DNA from: Isoetes taiwanensis
Taxonomy: Eukaryota > Streptophyta > Lycopodiopsida > Isoetales > Isoetaceae
Reading direction: 5' to 3'
Length of the DNA: 64,000 nt
Assembly (NCBI GenBank): GCA_021234155.1
Contig: JAJEKV010000238.1
Location: forward strand, 312,001 to 376,000
Part shown: positions 32,393 to 43,390 of the stretch, in pieces
Layout: every line of letters begins with the position of its first letter
How positions within the stretch are numbered: the first letter of the stretch is position 1
Notes under the pieces: generated by a model
Told to the model about the DNA's origin: nothing
Database searches by the model: none
The model's input: the letters and a program-made list of their open reading frames with translations, nothing else
Position numbers and translations under genes: made by a program

Positions 32393-32547
32393 ACCTTAGA
32401 GATAAGAAAGATACTGATAGAAAAAAGTGAGCTACATTGATATCTCAAATGCAAAAGGAAGTCCATCTTAGCTATTTTTGCATATTGAATTGGCAGAAGT
32501 AAATATGAAAATCAAGAGTTCATGAAGCCATCACTCTTCTGATCTTG

Positions 32548-32806
32548 CAAGTTTCAACTTGGTTGGTCCTGCTAAAAGAAACACCGCAATGTTAACTAAT
32601 ACTGGATGGACTGCAATGAGATGGAAAGCTGATAATCCAGGTTCGATTTTTTTACAGTGTTGATTCTAAGGGCATAGTATTTATGCTGTTGGTATATATC
32701 ATTGTGATGCAGGTCTTTGGCTTATGCATTGCCACTTTGATGCCCATGTGAGTTGGGAAATGGAGACTGTCTTTATTGTTTGGAATGGAAATATTAGATT
32801 CTTCCA
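32548..32806 (+). pseudogene. Laccase (multicopper oxidase) C-terminal remnant, two exons
   Basis: The first exon part reads 'SFNLVGPAKRNTAMLTNTGW' and 'TAMRWKADNPG' to 32,640. An intron (GT 32,641 to AG 32,712) keeps the frame. The second exon reads 'GLWLMHCHFDAHVSWEMETV' and 'FIVWNG'. HCH-x3-H is the copper-binding signature (types 1 and 3 copper) near the end of plant laccases, which oxidise monolignols in the cell wall. The copper ligands and the splice sites are preserved, but the upstream cupredoxin domains are absent from the flanks, so this is a fragment, possibly moved by a Helitron whose end lies at 30,655. Confidence 0.8.
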
Positions 32807-34546
32807 GGTCCTTCTGCAGATCTTCCTACCTACTGACTAAAAGATTAACTTAACCAATAATGTCCAACTCAACATTGTTCACTTTGTATTTCATAGCCTT
32901 TTCTGGTCATTGATCAATATATTGATTTGCTATCTTTGCTATCAATATTTGTGCTTCTGTTTATCAAATTGGTAGCAAAGCCACAAATCTATCTGTCAAT
33001 TTGGTACAAGAGCAAGGAACCACCAGACACCAGGTCTTAACATCAGACAAACAACACTACAAGTAATCAGATGCATCTAAACAACAAGTGGTTGGTGCTG
33101 AACATCAAATAAGCAACACCATAAATAATTGTCTGTCCACTGTCACCAGCATGTTAGAGATGCGTATTTGAGAGAGCATTATCTGCCTTTACAATTGCAA
33201 ATTTAGGTCTGTTGTCTAGAGAAAGCATTGACCATATAAGATAATTTGGTACCAGAGCAATTTGTGATAATCAATTCACAACCTATGGTAGGTAAGACCT
33301 TCGCTTGTGCCCCAATGCATCTTGGTAGGATATTGCATGCATTTTGAATACCAACTATATAATTTTGTTGTGGAACTTCTATAAACAAGTTCAATTGAAG
33401 CTTTTCGATTAAGTTCCAACTTTAGTAGGGGAGTAGACGAAAACTTGCCCAGAAAATGGCCTTCATGATTGAATAAAATACAAGGGAAATGGCCAATTTA
33501 TTTTATTTAGAAGAAATTGTGTGCACCGTAAAATTTTCCTTGATACAATGACTACTTAAAACATTTTAACGCGAAGCTTCATAGTGTTTTAAACCCATCT
33601 GATATACGACCTCTTCCATGCATTGTTGCTACATAAGCTTTTAATTATTATATATTAACAACTACGGTCAACCACCTTCTAGCCTAAGAATTAGTTCACC
33701 TCGGCCAATTCAATTCAATCTTTATAGCCCAGCAATGCTCAATACCGCCAAGAAAAAACATGTTATTGCTAGGCACCATAACTATCAGCCAAAACATTTA
33801 CAGGCCGAACTTATAAGCACGAATTCATTAATTAGAGAAATTTGGAATTCTCGTTTAGCATGAAATAGGTTAGCGGGTAGCCATATAGTGCAAAAACTAC
33901 TACCAATTGAGTAAAAGTTGGCGTTTTTTTGCACAAATTCTGCAAATGCTTCAGTCTTATTCGGAAATATAGTTTTTACTGCTAATGCAAAGGTTCACCG
34001 CGAGTATAACGTAGTTGGAGGGAGTGTGAAAACTTCTCGCAAGAAGCGCGAACGCGATGTTTCGCAGCTGAAAGGAGACGAAAGAATGTGCCTTTTATTA
34101 AAACCATATGAGAGCATTGTGTTAAAAGAAGGTACCGAGGAGCAAGGATATCACACAAAATTCAGTATTTAAAGCCATGTAATTTAAAAAGAGAGGATCG
34201 TGATTGCGATTATTTTTAGCATTAAACATATGGTAAAAGATATGGGTAAAGACAAAACCAAAGTTTTCAAAACAAAAATTTTCATTGAAGGAAGTAATAT
34301 ACAACATAATTCTTGATTGAAGGAGATAATTATTCGATTGTGTTTGGATACTTGATCAATTATCACACCCATTTCATTGGCCATACGATTGACATGCTCT
34401 CTACCCAATTCCATAGCTTGTGTTGTGTCCATCTCACGAATAACTCAGTGACCCTCGGAATCGAACACCCATGGCGTTTGCGATCTTGGCTATGAGATGT
34501 GAATCAGGCTCCCATTCTTCACTTTGTCCCTTTGCCTTTGCCCCGC
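32807..34546. other. Gene-free stretch
   Basis: AT-rich, with short frames only. 'gcccagcaatgc' near 33,727 is a partial match to the Helitron hairpin but lacks a proper stem and CTRR. No gene was recognised. Confidence 0.35.
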
Positions 34547-35280
34547 CTATAAGTTCGCTTTTGCAAGTAGTCTCGCAGCAGTAGCATTCTGATGTGGATG
34601 ATAGAGCTTCTGCTTCTTGCTGTGTACCTGATGCTCCTGTGACCCAAGAACCTCATCTTGGTCAATGTCCATGTGCTGTTGGTCTGCTTCCATGTGCTTT
34701 GGGTCTGTTTCCATGTGTTCTACCCCCACGTATTCAAACTTATGTTCGCTTTGTCAAGAAAGGCATGTACCCATCAAGCTTCTCATTAAGTGCATTCAAT
34801 TTTTGGAAAGTGGGCTCCGGGGCTTCTATACCTTTTTTTCCGATCTCTTCAAGCAAGCTTTGTTTCTTGCATTCTCTCTTCAGTGGGACTTAGCATCGAG
34901 GTTTTCCAAAATGGAACCCAACTTTGATAGATCTGTGTTTTGGGTGATACTGATGTCGGGTTGAGCTGGATCAGGGTCAACATTCTCTGCTTTCGGCTCT
35001 TCCTCAAACCCATCGGCACTTGGATTGGCCATCTTATCAAGCGTTTCAAAGAACGCCCTCAGGAAACGGCACACTTTACCTGAACTTTCGAAAGCCACGC
35101 TCTTTTTGCCTTGCATAAGAGCAACACGAGAAGCCGTCCCAGCCGAAAAGAAATCCAGAACACAACCATCAGTCGGCACCAGCTGTTCAACAATATGGTA
35201 GGCATAGGAGGTTTTCAATTTGGCATTTCAATACAAGATCTCCTTCCATTGCCGCCCATTTGAATCTTGGTTTGCCTGTA
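34547..35280 (-). pseudogene. DNA methyltransferase-like protein, C-terminal part with SAM-binding motif
   Basis: On the minus strand, after an acceptor-like TTTTTACAG near 35,280, 'GKPRFKWAAMEGDLVLK' leads (one shift) into 'SYAYHIVEQLVPTDGCVLDF' and 'FSAGTASRVALMQGKKSVAF', then Glu-Ser. The layout 'hhVLDFFSxGTxxxxALxxGKxxxxFE' matches motif I (SAM binding) of beta-class DNA N4/N6 methyltransferases, where this motif lies C-terminal. The tail is acidic, has another shift ('APEPTFQKLNALNEKLDGYM'), and ends at 34,547 with HMETDPKHMEADQQHMDIDQ, a threefold HMxxD repeat. The central Gly of the usual FSGSGTT is Ala. It is the downstream end of the leftward gene that includes 35,449-36,138. Function is inferred, not proven. 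Confidence 0.6.
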
Positions 35281-36138
35281 AAAAGAGTCGATATTTCTTT
35301 TTATCTTCTAAATTCGGCATCCTCATTACCTGTTAGCGGCATTGGAGGCAATGGTGTTGACTTAGGAGCCTTCGTGGTGTGGATATAGGTGAAGCTCAAC
35401 TCGGGTTGCACAGGTGCTACGAACATCACTCTGTTAATGCACATATGACTAATAAAAGTACTGATGTTCTTTCACCCTTCTTTTGCTCTCCCATCCCATT
35501 TCTTCATAGGAACCTAAAGATAGGTAGCCACCATACTGAATTTGCTTCCCCGATTTGAACAAGCAATTGGGCAAATTCACTGAGCGCATGATAATGACCA
35601 AGTGATAAACTTTGGCATCCGTCATGGTAGCTATCCTTGTAAATAGATCTGTGTATTTCTTGCAATCCCATACCTTGTTTATCCCTCGGATGTCAATAAA
35701 TATCAGTGTCGCATTCTCTGACACTTGGGAGGAAGTAGGGATGCCATCCTTTGTCACTGCTATGACAATATTTTTCTTTTCCTTTCTTTTTCTAGCCTCT
35801 TCTGGCTTTAGAATATTCCTGATTGGCTCCAAAAAGGCTACAGGTAGGTTACCTAGTGTATGATCCTTGTTATAGTTAGCCTTCACGTACTCTGTATCGG
35901 TATCTGATATATCCAGTATTCTCTGTTCAGTGAAATCAGGAAAAGCCTGAAGCAATTCCTCCCAGCTATCGAAATCCTTTTGCAGCAAATTTGAGGCATA
36001 AGACAAAATTTCGCGCCTCATAAAAGTGAGGGTTCTGATGTCAATTGCCCGTTGTCTGCAATCAAATCTCCCGCTATAACCTGACTGCACCTTTAAATAG
36101 GTCTTGCCTTCTATAATCTCATGAAAAATTGTGGACAA
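35281..36138 (-). pseudogene. DNA methyltransferase-like protein, central part with degenerate DPPY-type motif
   Basis: A clean 229-codon frame from 36,138 reads 'RRAIDIRTLTF'-like sequence (seen as RQRAIDIRTLTFMRREILSY), 'DFDSWEELLQAFPDF', 'RKRKEKKNIVIAVTKDG', then 'ATLIFIDIRGINKVWDCKKY' and 'KVYHLVIIMRS'. In beta-class methyltransferases the catalytic motif IV reads (D/N)PP(Y/W)G followed by a W-D; here IDIRGINKVWD occupies that place, so the two prolines are lost. After 35,449 the frame shifts to 'VMFVAPVQPELSFTYIHTTK' and reaches a donor-like GTAATG at about 35,328. The motif order IV then I agrees with the beta class. With the catalytic tetrad changed, methyl transfer is doubtful; a DNA-binding or regulatory role is possible. 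Confidence 0.5.
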
Positions 36139-36440
36139 CTCTGCAGATTCGACATACCTCCGGAGCGTGTCTTGTTAAAGAAGTCTTTGGATGGCTTGTC
36201 CGAAACTCACCATGATCGCCACCGAAGTTTACGACTCACCCACGTATCGGCAACTTCCATTAACTTCTTGAAAACCTTCTCATCCATAAAATGAATTGCT
36301 TTTCATCCTTAAGCTCCCCGCACTTTCAAGGTGGTCGTTGCAATTTCATGGAAATCTGCGAAGCAATTTCAAGGTCATCAAGATCGCGCCGCGAACTTGG
36401 CGAAAGTAGAAAACAAATAAATACCTTCCAAGCTGAAGTT

Positions 36441-36822
36441 TTAGCTGTCTTTATAGGTCCTTGTGGAGGGCAACCATAAGCCTTGTGCCGATGACGAAGT
36501 TGTTGCGCTTTTCAATCGGTGGCTCTCTCGTACCCCGGTGTTTGCAATTACTTCGTTGCATTGAATACTCAACTCTATATATTCCTTGTCTGTAAGATTT
36601 CCGTTCAGCACCCTCGATCTTCTTCTAGCATATACTTTGGCAAATTCGTTCTTCTCGAACTTCGCCGGCGGCCAGAACAAAGGAGTTGTGCAAAGACACA
36701 AATCTTTGGGTTGCCGAAATAATATAAAATTTCTTGCCCTTCAAATCTTTCGGATTGCTCCATGTCACCCTCCTCTCCGAAAGATAGACAACCGTCGGGT
36801 CAAATCTACATAACCGGTCCAA
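36441..36822 (-). pseudogene. Leftward gene of the 34-44 kb block, middle part
   Basis: Two overlapping minus-strand frames join by a shift near 36,700: 'RLCRFDPTVVYLSERRVTWS' with 'NPKDLKGKKFYII', then 'CLCTTPLFWPPAKFEKNEFA' with 'LTDKEYIELSIQCNEVIANT' and 'SHRLKSATTSSSAQG'. The composition is protein-like and continues in order with the methyltransferase-like parts downstream. No domain was recognised. The frame change shows damage. Confidence 0.4.
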
Positions 36823-36933
36823 AAGATAAAGAATTAGTTACCCGGTAATAGGGTCAAACTAACGACGTCGTTAGGGGGTGAGGACCTCTGCGTCGGGTAT
36901 GTCTTGAAGCTTTTAACCGTAGTTTGAACATGG

Positions 36934-37980
36934 TCATTTGACCGCATTGCGTGTGTCAAGTTTCTTCGGTGCGGGTTCACAATCAAAAATAGAAATCTTT
37001 GTAAACCAATTAACCCCTAAGGGGTAGAACCTTTTGAACTGTTTCAAGCTTCGAGTGGTTTTTTCTCGCCATCTTGCGTTCCTCTTTGGATTGAACTTCA
37101 ACTCGACTGGAATGGGGGTGCTTGGAGCCATGTCAATGCTAGTTTAGAGGAGGCATTAAGAATCGAGGGGGTTTGAGAACCTTTGGGCTGCGGGCTATCC
37201 TCATGAGGTGTCGATTCTTAAGGCTAATTTTGAAAGGAGGGAATTTTTTGGAATAAATCCACGGATGTATTGCTATCCGGGGCCTTCATAGCAATAGGAA
37301 GAGTAGGGTTAACAATCACAGGAGGGGTTTATCGTGGATTGTGGTTCTTGAGCAATTTCTTTTTGGTCTTTGAGGTCTCTCCCAAAGTAGCAATAGGCTT
37401 CACACTCTTTTTCTTGGCCACGGCTCTTAGCCAATTGGTGTCCATCACGGAGGGCATCTTCTCGTCCCGAACCGCTTTCAAGGCTTTCCGGAGGCTTCTT
37501 GTGCGTAGACAAACCATTTTCGCATGTCGAGAACCCGAGCAATATGTCTGTTTCCCTTTATACGACAAAGAGAGATTCATAGGATGGCAACAACCAGCCA
37601 TACCCCTTAGCCGACGTCGGGCGTTTTTTTCCCAATGGTCGGCTTGTTCATTTTGCTGGCTGTCATCAAAGACGGGTCATAATTGCGCCATTTCAAAATG
37701 TACTCCAGAAACTGCAATGCTTGTGGGTCCTCAATGCTGCATATGATGGCATCTTGCACATTGTTCTTCGTGCCTTCCCACATTGCCACCACTATGCCAA
37801 CTTGTTCAACGTCCTCAGCTTTTTTCCAGTCCGCAGAAACAGGCACAGGTCCTTTCTGCGATCACCCTTAATGTGCGGTATAGCCTGTGCAATCTCGATA
37901 CACCATTTCCTTTCATTGGAAGGGGTTATATCTGGGGGCTCGACATCCGGTCCTCGGAAGAGAGCAAGTGCTGTAAACAA
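36934..37980 (-). pseudogene. Leftward gene of the 34-44 kb block, 5' parts
   Basis: In transcription order: 37,980-37,792 ('NERKWCIEIAQAIPHIKGDR'), shifting to 37,846-37,607 ('EDVEQVGIVVAMWEGTKNNV', 'ALQFLEYILKWRNYDPSLMT'), then 37,601-37,309 (basic, 'LRKALKAVRDEKMPSVMDTN', many Lys) and 37,131-36,934 ('ELKFNPKRNARWREKTTRSL', 'KKLDTRNAVK'). Each is open for 60-90 codons and looks coding, but they are in different frames. I did not recognise a domain; the Lys/Arg-rich parts could bind DNA. The start probably lies near 38,000, next to the palindrome array. Confidence 0.4.
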
Positions 37981-38039
37981 AAGCCTGTAGTGAGTGCCTG
38001 GTAGGCTGCATAATGTGGTGCAATAAAAAGGTTTAAACT

Positions 38040-38475
38040 ACTGTAGAGAAACGCGACCGCGATCCTGCCAAGCAGCTAAAATAGAACTCCACACAATCGC
38101 GGCCGCGACTTTGTGTAGCACTTAAGCACGGCAAGAAAACATCGCTGTCGCGAAACTAATGACCTACTACACTAGTACTGATGAACATCGCAATAAAGAA
38201 AATCTATGCTCAGCCAGACCGCGGCCGCGATCTTGATGAGCAGCTACACTTATGAAGACCGCTATCTGGAAATTATAAAACCAATCAAGCAAGACCGCGG
38301 CCGCGATCTTGATGAGCAGCTACACTTATGAAGACCGCTATCTAGAAATTATAAAACCTATCAAGCAAGACCGCGGCCGCGATCTTGCTGAGCATCTATA
38401 CTTATGAAAACAATAGAAGTTCTAGTAGGCAAGATCGCGACGCGATCTTGCCGAAAGCTGAAATGTTAGAAAATA
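38040..38475. repeat. GC-palindrome tandem array (76-bp unit)
   Basis: The core GACCGCGGCCGCGATCTTG recurs at about 38,217, 38,293 and 38,369 with a 76-bp period; each unit also holds 'gagcagctacacttatgaag' and 'gaaattataaaacc'. Related diverged copies with 'cgcgaccgcgatcctgcc' (38,050), 'atcgcggccgcgac' (38,095) and 'aagatcgcgacgcgatcttg' (38,433) flank it. The core is a self-complementary palindrome able to form a hairpin or bind a dimeric protein. The array sits at the 5' end of the leftward methyltransferase-like gene. Confidence 0.85.
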
Positions 38476-39838
38476 CCTTCTCTGAGGGAGTCCTTAGGTG
38501 CCATGGGATCGTGGTATTTGGTCGATCTGAAATATGGGTTTTGGAGTGGGTCGGGAGGCGTTAGGAGGTCGAGAAGCTTAGGCGTTTGAATGAAATCGCG
38601 AGTAGAAATTAGTTTTTGAATGTTTTGAGTTTCAATTTATAGAACGCGGCCGCGGAAATTAAATGCCCGCCCCTCATGATGGCGCTGCGTGAAAAAGCGT
38701 GCGACCATAATGGCGTCAGTCGGCTAGCATTAATAATTACCACGGCGCGCGTATTTATTCCACGACATTAATGCGGTCGCGGCGAATATACCGTCCGGAA
38801 AGGCCGATGAACCCGCATTTAAAGGTCTTTATCCACTTGGACGTCGCGTTCAATTTCGGTCATAATTTCCGGACGACACTTTATCCGACCATAAATGCCT
38901 CCAAAATATCCGTTTTCTGATCGGACGATCGCAAAATTTGAAATCGAGAACAAACCAATTCGGAGAAAGCGGGAAAAGCCAATTCAAATTTCATTGTTTT
39001 GCAAAGATCTTCGAGGCGCCGAGTCGCGCCTAAAAGCCGGGCCAAGTTTGGGCAAGGATTTCTTTGCAATTCGCATCCATTGAAGGCGCCGACGAGGGCC
39101 GATAATCCGCTTGCAATCCGCCACTACACACTCGAATTGCGAAGCGCATCGAATTCGGGGTTTCGCCGAGGTAAAAGGCCTATTCGATGCATATCCCTCA
39201 TCGAAGTGAATCGAACGTATCCGGAATGCATGAATTTCAATTATAGCGCAACCTCAAGTCTCGCACTAACATTCACTATGTATTGCATGGATTGATAAGA
39301 TACCTCCTGATACTTTGTTGCAACTATGTAAAAATAGATGTTCTAAGCAAAACTGTGCACTCTGGTGTGTTTATTATACAATGTAAACGTGTTTCAAGTA
39401 TATGCTTTCTTTCTCTATGTGGATGAAACTAAACACTGTTTTTATGACACTAAACACCGTATTCTGTGAGGTAGGAGTAATGCCTTATTCTGTAAGTCAA
39501 TCGTTTAACTTTGGTGCTCCACGAGATCGCGGTCGCGATACCTTCAACCATCTACACTTGCTATTGACCAAAGAACTCCCAGATATCGATAACTTAGAGT
39601 TGAACCCACTAGCTAGCCTCGAAATTTGATTTGCACGAGTTCTTATTGAAACAGCTAGTGTGAATGCTTTGCAACTAAGCGCGACCAGCGTTCTTACCCA
39701 TGCTCGATAAGATCGCGGTGGCGAAAGTCGTGACCATTTCTTATTTTTCAGTTCATATTTTTTGTAGTGGTTTATGATCACAGTGCTTTCTGCTCACTAG
39801 GATCGCGGCCGCGCTATTCACGACCTCTTGTTTGGAGG
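38476..39838. promoter_or_regulatory. Intergenic control region between the divergent genes, with dispersed palindromes
   Basis: This GC-varied stretch separates the leftward gene (starting near 38,000) from the rightward one (39,839). Palindromic cores related to the 76-bp array occur again at about 38,645 ('cgcggccgcgg'), 39,528 ('gatcgcggtcgcgatacc'), 39,712 ('gatcgcggtggcg') and 39,801 ('gatcgcggccgcgc'). Their placement in front of both genes suggests binding sites for an element-encoded protein or promoter parts. This is inference; no TATA box was fixed. Confidence 0.4.
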
Positions 39839-40111
39839 ATGGCTGATGTAATTCCGCTGTATCTGCTGGGGAAAAAGGTGGCAGAAGGAAGAGTCCACAA
39901 TTTCGAGCGCCATCACAATTCGACTGTCCCGGAGGGTATGGTTGTCGTTTCAATTGTGAATGTTCTGGATGGACAGTTACCGCTACCAATTCCCGAATTG
40001 GAAATAGAAAAAATGGGTGAAGCTGTGGGGACTTTTGTGTTGTGGTACAAGAAGGACATTGTTGCTCCACTAGATAGACATGAGGAAGCTTGCACCCACC
40101 AGGTCGGATAA
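39839..40111 (+). pseudogene. DUF8039-like domain, start of the rightward transposase-type gene
   Basis: From an ATG at about 39,839 the frame reads 'MADVIPLYLLGKKVAEGRVH', 'VVVSIVNVLDGQLPLPIPEL' and 'EKMGEAVGTFVLWYKKDIVA'. The pattern xVAxGxV...VxVxxVxxxxxxLPxPxxE...xxGxAVGxFVxWxxxxI is that of DUF8039, a domain found in plant transposon proteins, where it usually stands before the catalytic part. The frame stops at 40,111; matching transposase sequence lies downstream in other frames. It starts right after the last palindrome (39,801). Decayed, but the domain itself is continuous. Confidence 0.55.
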
Positions 40112-41490
40112 AAAGGATAGGCTGGCGGGGACGGAGGGAATGAGGGTTAGCCACTAATGAGACGAATCATGTGCAAGGGCTTTCTAGAGATGAGTTAGTT
40201 GAGAAGGCGTGCACACTCATGCATGAATCTTTGCTACATGGCTTATGCCTATGGTGTTATCGTTTTTTTGCCGATCCAAACCATCTTTGTGTCCGACGTG
40301 AAGTTAGGGGAAGGCTCGATAGTCTGCTACTATCATGAACATTTTTCCAATGCCCGAAAAAAAGATCTCTATCTTATTTGCGGGCTTTGTGCGCGAAATG
40401 CCCCAACTGCATGACCTTGTGAGATGGCCCATAGCCCTCGTGCTCGTTGATAACATTCAGTTTCTACTCTTGTGGTTGCGGTGAAGGAGAAGGATGTGGA
40501 GAATGAACCTTACTCCATTAGACCCGAAATTGGCATCACCAAAAGAGACCTTACAAAGCATGGTCAATCGGAGACCCAGAACCGCCCGGCCACCGGACTA
40601 AATGTGAAAGAAAAACTAGTCTTTGAGGCTATTCTAGACTTCGGGTCATCGTGTCTTTGCATGAAACGATCTCGCGTGCAAATTTTACATCGAGGGAGAT
40701 AGCTTGCATGAGAACCTTTTCTTTGGAACATGAAGTCCTCGGGCGCACAACTTTTGCATATAACATGCTAGATCTTTGCTCACGAAAATGGTGTAGTCCA
40801 TAAACCGATGTTGAATAACAAACGGGGTGTGCGTGAAAGCATGGCATAAAGCCTATGGCATTCCCATTTCCACTTTTACAAGTGGAAGAAGCTCTTCAAT
40901 GGCGGCCCACGGAATTGCCGAGAAAACGCGGAAATCTTTGGGTCTAAAGCCAAGGTCTCATACTTTGGTCGGGCAATCTTTGTGCTATCCATGTTCATAG
41001 ATGAAAGCAGAGACGATGCCACACCGCTTTCGAAAAATTACGAGCAAGGGTAGCGAACAAAATGTTAAGAGGCTGTACCTTGGTCTTGACTAAGAAGGAT
41101 ATACACCAAGAAGTAGATATTTCCGTTCTGAGAGATGGCAGGGCAAGCATATTTCTCCTTCGTCATTTCATGCCGCTTGGAAAGAGAATCATTCAGAGGT
41201 AGCAATAGCTAAGAGGATAGCATTTTCCAAGTGTAACACACGTATTGTCATAAAGGAAAAGCTTGCTAAGACCAGAGATCCAAGCGAAAGAAGGGTACTT
41301 GCAATAGAGAGAAAATCACATATGGACGGCCCGGATTTCATGCGAGGAGCCTTTCTTGGTCCTGGAGAGCTTTGTCGCGATAGATCTCCGAGCACGCTTT
41401 AACCATTATACATGATAAGATGGATCGAGAATAAGACCATGGTCCCTCGTCTAGAGAAGCTAGCAAAGTCTGCGTATGGAGGGGTGAGCA
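40112..41490 (+). pseudogene. Rightward transposase-type gene, poorly preserved middle
   Basis: Plus-strand frames such as 40,472-40,702 ('NRPATGLNVKEKLVFEAILD') have protein-like composition but are separated by stops. No motif is named. The stretch joins the DUF8039-like start with the catalytic-type part at 41,491-42,270. Confidence 0.3.
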
Positions 41491-42867
41491 ATGAAGGTCG
41501 GTCATTACAGTGCTCTCATGCACGGCCATGGTATAGGTGCCTTGGGCCACTTCTCACTGGACCTCTGGCCTGATGATTCTAATTTTCATGTGGGATCCTT
41601 GAATCATACCTTGAAGACACTGGAGAATAAATCTGAGGATAATTGGGGCCATTTGAGATCTTGCGATCGATCACGAAAAGCAGGGGTGCAGCAATTTTAA
41701 ACACAGATAACCTTAGGACAAAAATGATGAATGGCAGTAGAAATGATTTTATGCCTCCTATCAAAGGCCCCATGGTAGCAAACAAGTTGCCTAGGAGGCT
41801 TTACTTGCGACTAGATAATTGCTCGGTCGAGAATAAGAATAGATATCTTTTCTCTTACTTGTCATACTTGGTTTGGTTAGGTGTATTTGATCAAGTGCAA
41901 ATTTGGGATTCATGATGGTTGGACACACCCACGATGACATAGATGCCCTATTTGGAAACTACTCTACTCTAATGAGAAGATCGGATGCATTGACTATTAA
42001 GAGCTTATGCAACTCTTGAGCGGTGTAGTTCAAAGGCTCCTTCACCTTACCTTGTGAATGAGAGGTTCCGATTGGAAGGAATTCGTGAAAGGATTTATCC
42101 ACGATAAGAAGGACCGTTTATGTGGTCACTTGGAACCTCTACTCTTCAAGTTTTGCATGAAGGATGGATGGCCACTAATGTTCTACAAGATGAGGCGGGG
42201 CATAGGGAGTGGCTCCACGAAAAGGGAATCGAATGTGGAAGGAGGATGCCCAAGGTTTACCTATGATTAGAGAGGGTCACCTAAGGTCCCTATGACCATA
42301 TGGGAGCTTGAAAGATATAGGTGCATTAAGAGCTTCTATTGCCAAGTACATGATGCCACCGGGCAGCTATTTCTAGAGTCTGGCGATAAGTCATGGTCCA
42401 ACACATATATGAATGAAGTTATTGACTCTTTGGTCCACCTTGCTGCGAGTGCTTGGTGACGCATGCCCCCGGTAGAATTCATCATTAGGGATTTTCTGGC
42501 CCAAACACCGGGCAAAGTGCATTGGAAGAACCCGAAAGAGTGTTTGTGGATGAGCACATTGAAGCATCTCATTACGTAGGGGCCTTTCTCGGGTAGACCC
42601 AAGAACCCGGTTGAAATATTCGACCCCTACCATGATGTCAAGAAGGGAATGCTCTTGCTAATCGGACCACATGATAACCGCCCGACATGGATGGCTTTTG
42701 CGAAGAGGACCCGAGAGAGGACCCTAATCTCCCACATTATGAAGAGGTGTTTGTCTCTTGGTTTGAACTGTTGCGAAAAGGGAACCTCATATGCAATGCA
42801 AGATAGGGATTGTTGGAGCAAGAATTGGAGACCCAATCCTAATGACCGCCACGCTACCAACCTTTGA
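41491..42867 (+). pseudogene. Transposase-like core (LDNC..ENKN / GHTHDDID, DUF7869-like)
   Basis: In order on the plus strand: 'DLWPDDSNFHVGSLNHTLKT' (41,560s), 'PRRLYLRLDNCSVENKNRYL' with 'FSYLSYLVWLGVFDQVQI' (41,780-41,900), a shift, then 'MMVGHTHDDIDALFGNYSTL' (41,912-41,970), 'DWKEFVKGFIHDKKDRLCGH' and 'FKFCMKDGWPLMFYK' (42,064-42,195). LDNCxxENKN and VGHTHxDID are the marks of DUF7869 proteins, which occur in mobile elements and probably have an RNase H/DDE-type fold, the aspartates being catalytic candidates. The key residues survive although frames are broken. Further open frames up to 42,867 ('FDPYHDVKKGMLLLIGPHDN') may be its C-terminus. Confidence 0.65.
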
Positions 42868-43116
42868 AAACAATAGACTATGGTTGGGCCGTAGAGACCA
42901 GGCCATTGTCGGGTGGTGATCCCCGGTAGTGTTAGGGCTCGGTTGCAAGAATTAGTGGCTAAAGAAGCTAAGGGGCGATGATGAGAACTCTTGAGGTATG
43001 CAATGCTCTTTTACATCATAACATGAAAGTTACAATAGACTAGTTATTATTTGTTACGCTCTGCGTTTTCCATCTCAACACAAGAGCTCTTACACTATAC
43101 AATGCTAAGCGGTGAT

Positions 43117-43359
43117 TCATTCATCTTCGAGGATCGTAGTAGTGATCCACGATATCTCATAGCTCATTCTTTCAGGAAGCCAAATCAGATGGATCATTAC
43201 GAATTGACGCGAGTGGCAACGAATCTCGGCGCCCAAAGCTTTTCTAGCCAGCGGTAGGGATCTAGAAGAAGATGCTCGTCTAGGCAACCAACAAGATCAG
43301 TGGCTCATTGAGCACTTGATCGCCTCGATGTGGTGAATTGATGAAGGCAAATAATCCAT
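43117..43359 (-). pseudogene. Small gene A of a two-gene family, one premature stop
   Basis: From ATG at 43,359 the minus strand gives an 81-codon frame with one internal TGA (codon 21): 'MDYLPSSIHHIEAIKCSMSH', stop, then through 'LGAEIRCHSRQFVMIHLIWL' to 'YEISWITTTILEDE' and TAA-less end at TGA 43,117. Gene B (43,738-43,978) shares the start pattern (H-I-x-x-x-K-C-x-x-S), the phrase for 'LTRV' at DNA level, and the end 'YELNGITSFDVDDE'. A TATA box (ACTATAAAAG) lies about 40 bp upstream within a promoter block shared with gene B. No known family was recognised. Confidence 0.5.
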
Positions 43360-43390
43360 GTGAGAGGAATGAACTTTAGCCCGAAGTGAG

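Noticed and set aside
33721-33775. A third Helitron-like hairpin ('gcccagcaatgc')
   Set aside because: The stem is incomplete and no CTRR follows at the right distance.
38217-38470. CRISPR-like appearance (palindromic repeats with regular spacing)
   Set aside because: Spacers are also repeated, units are 76 bp, no cas genes exist, and the context is a plant genome.
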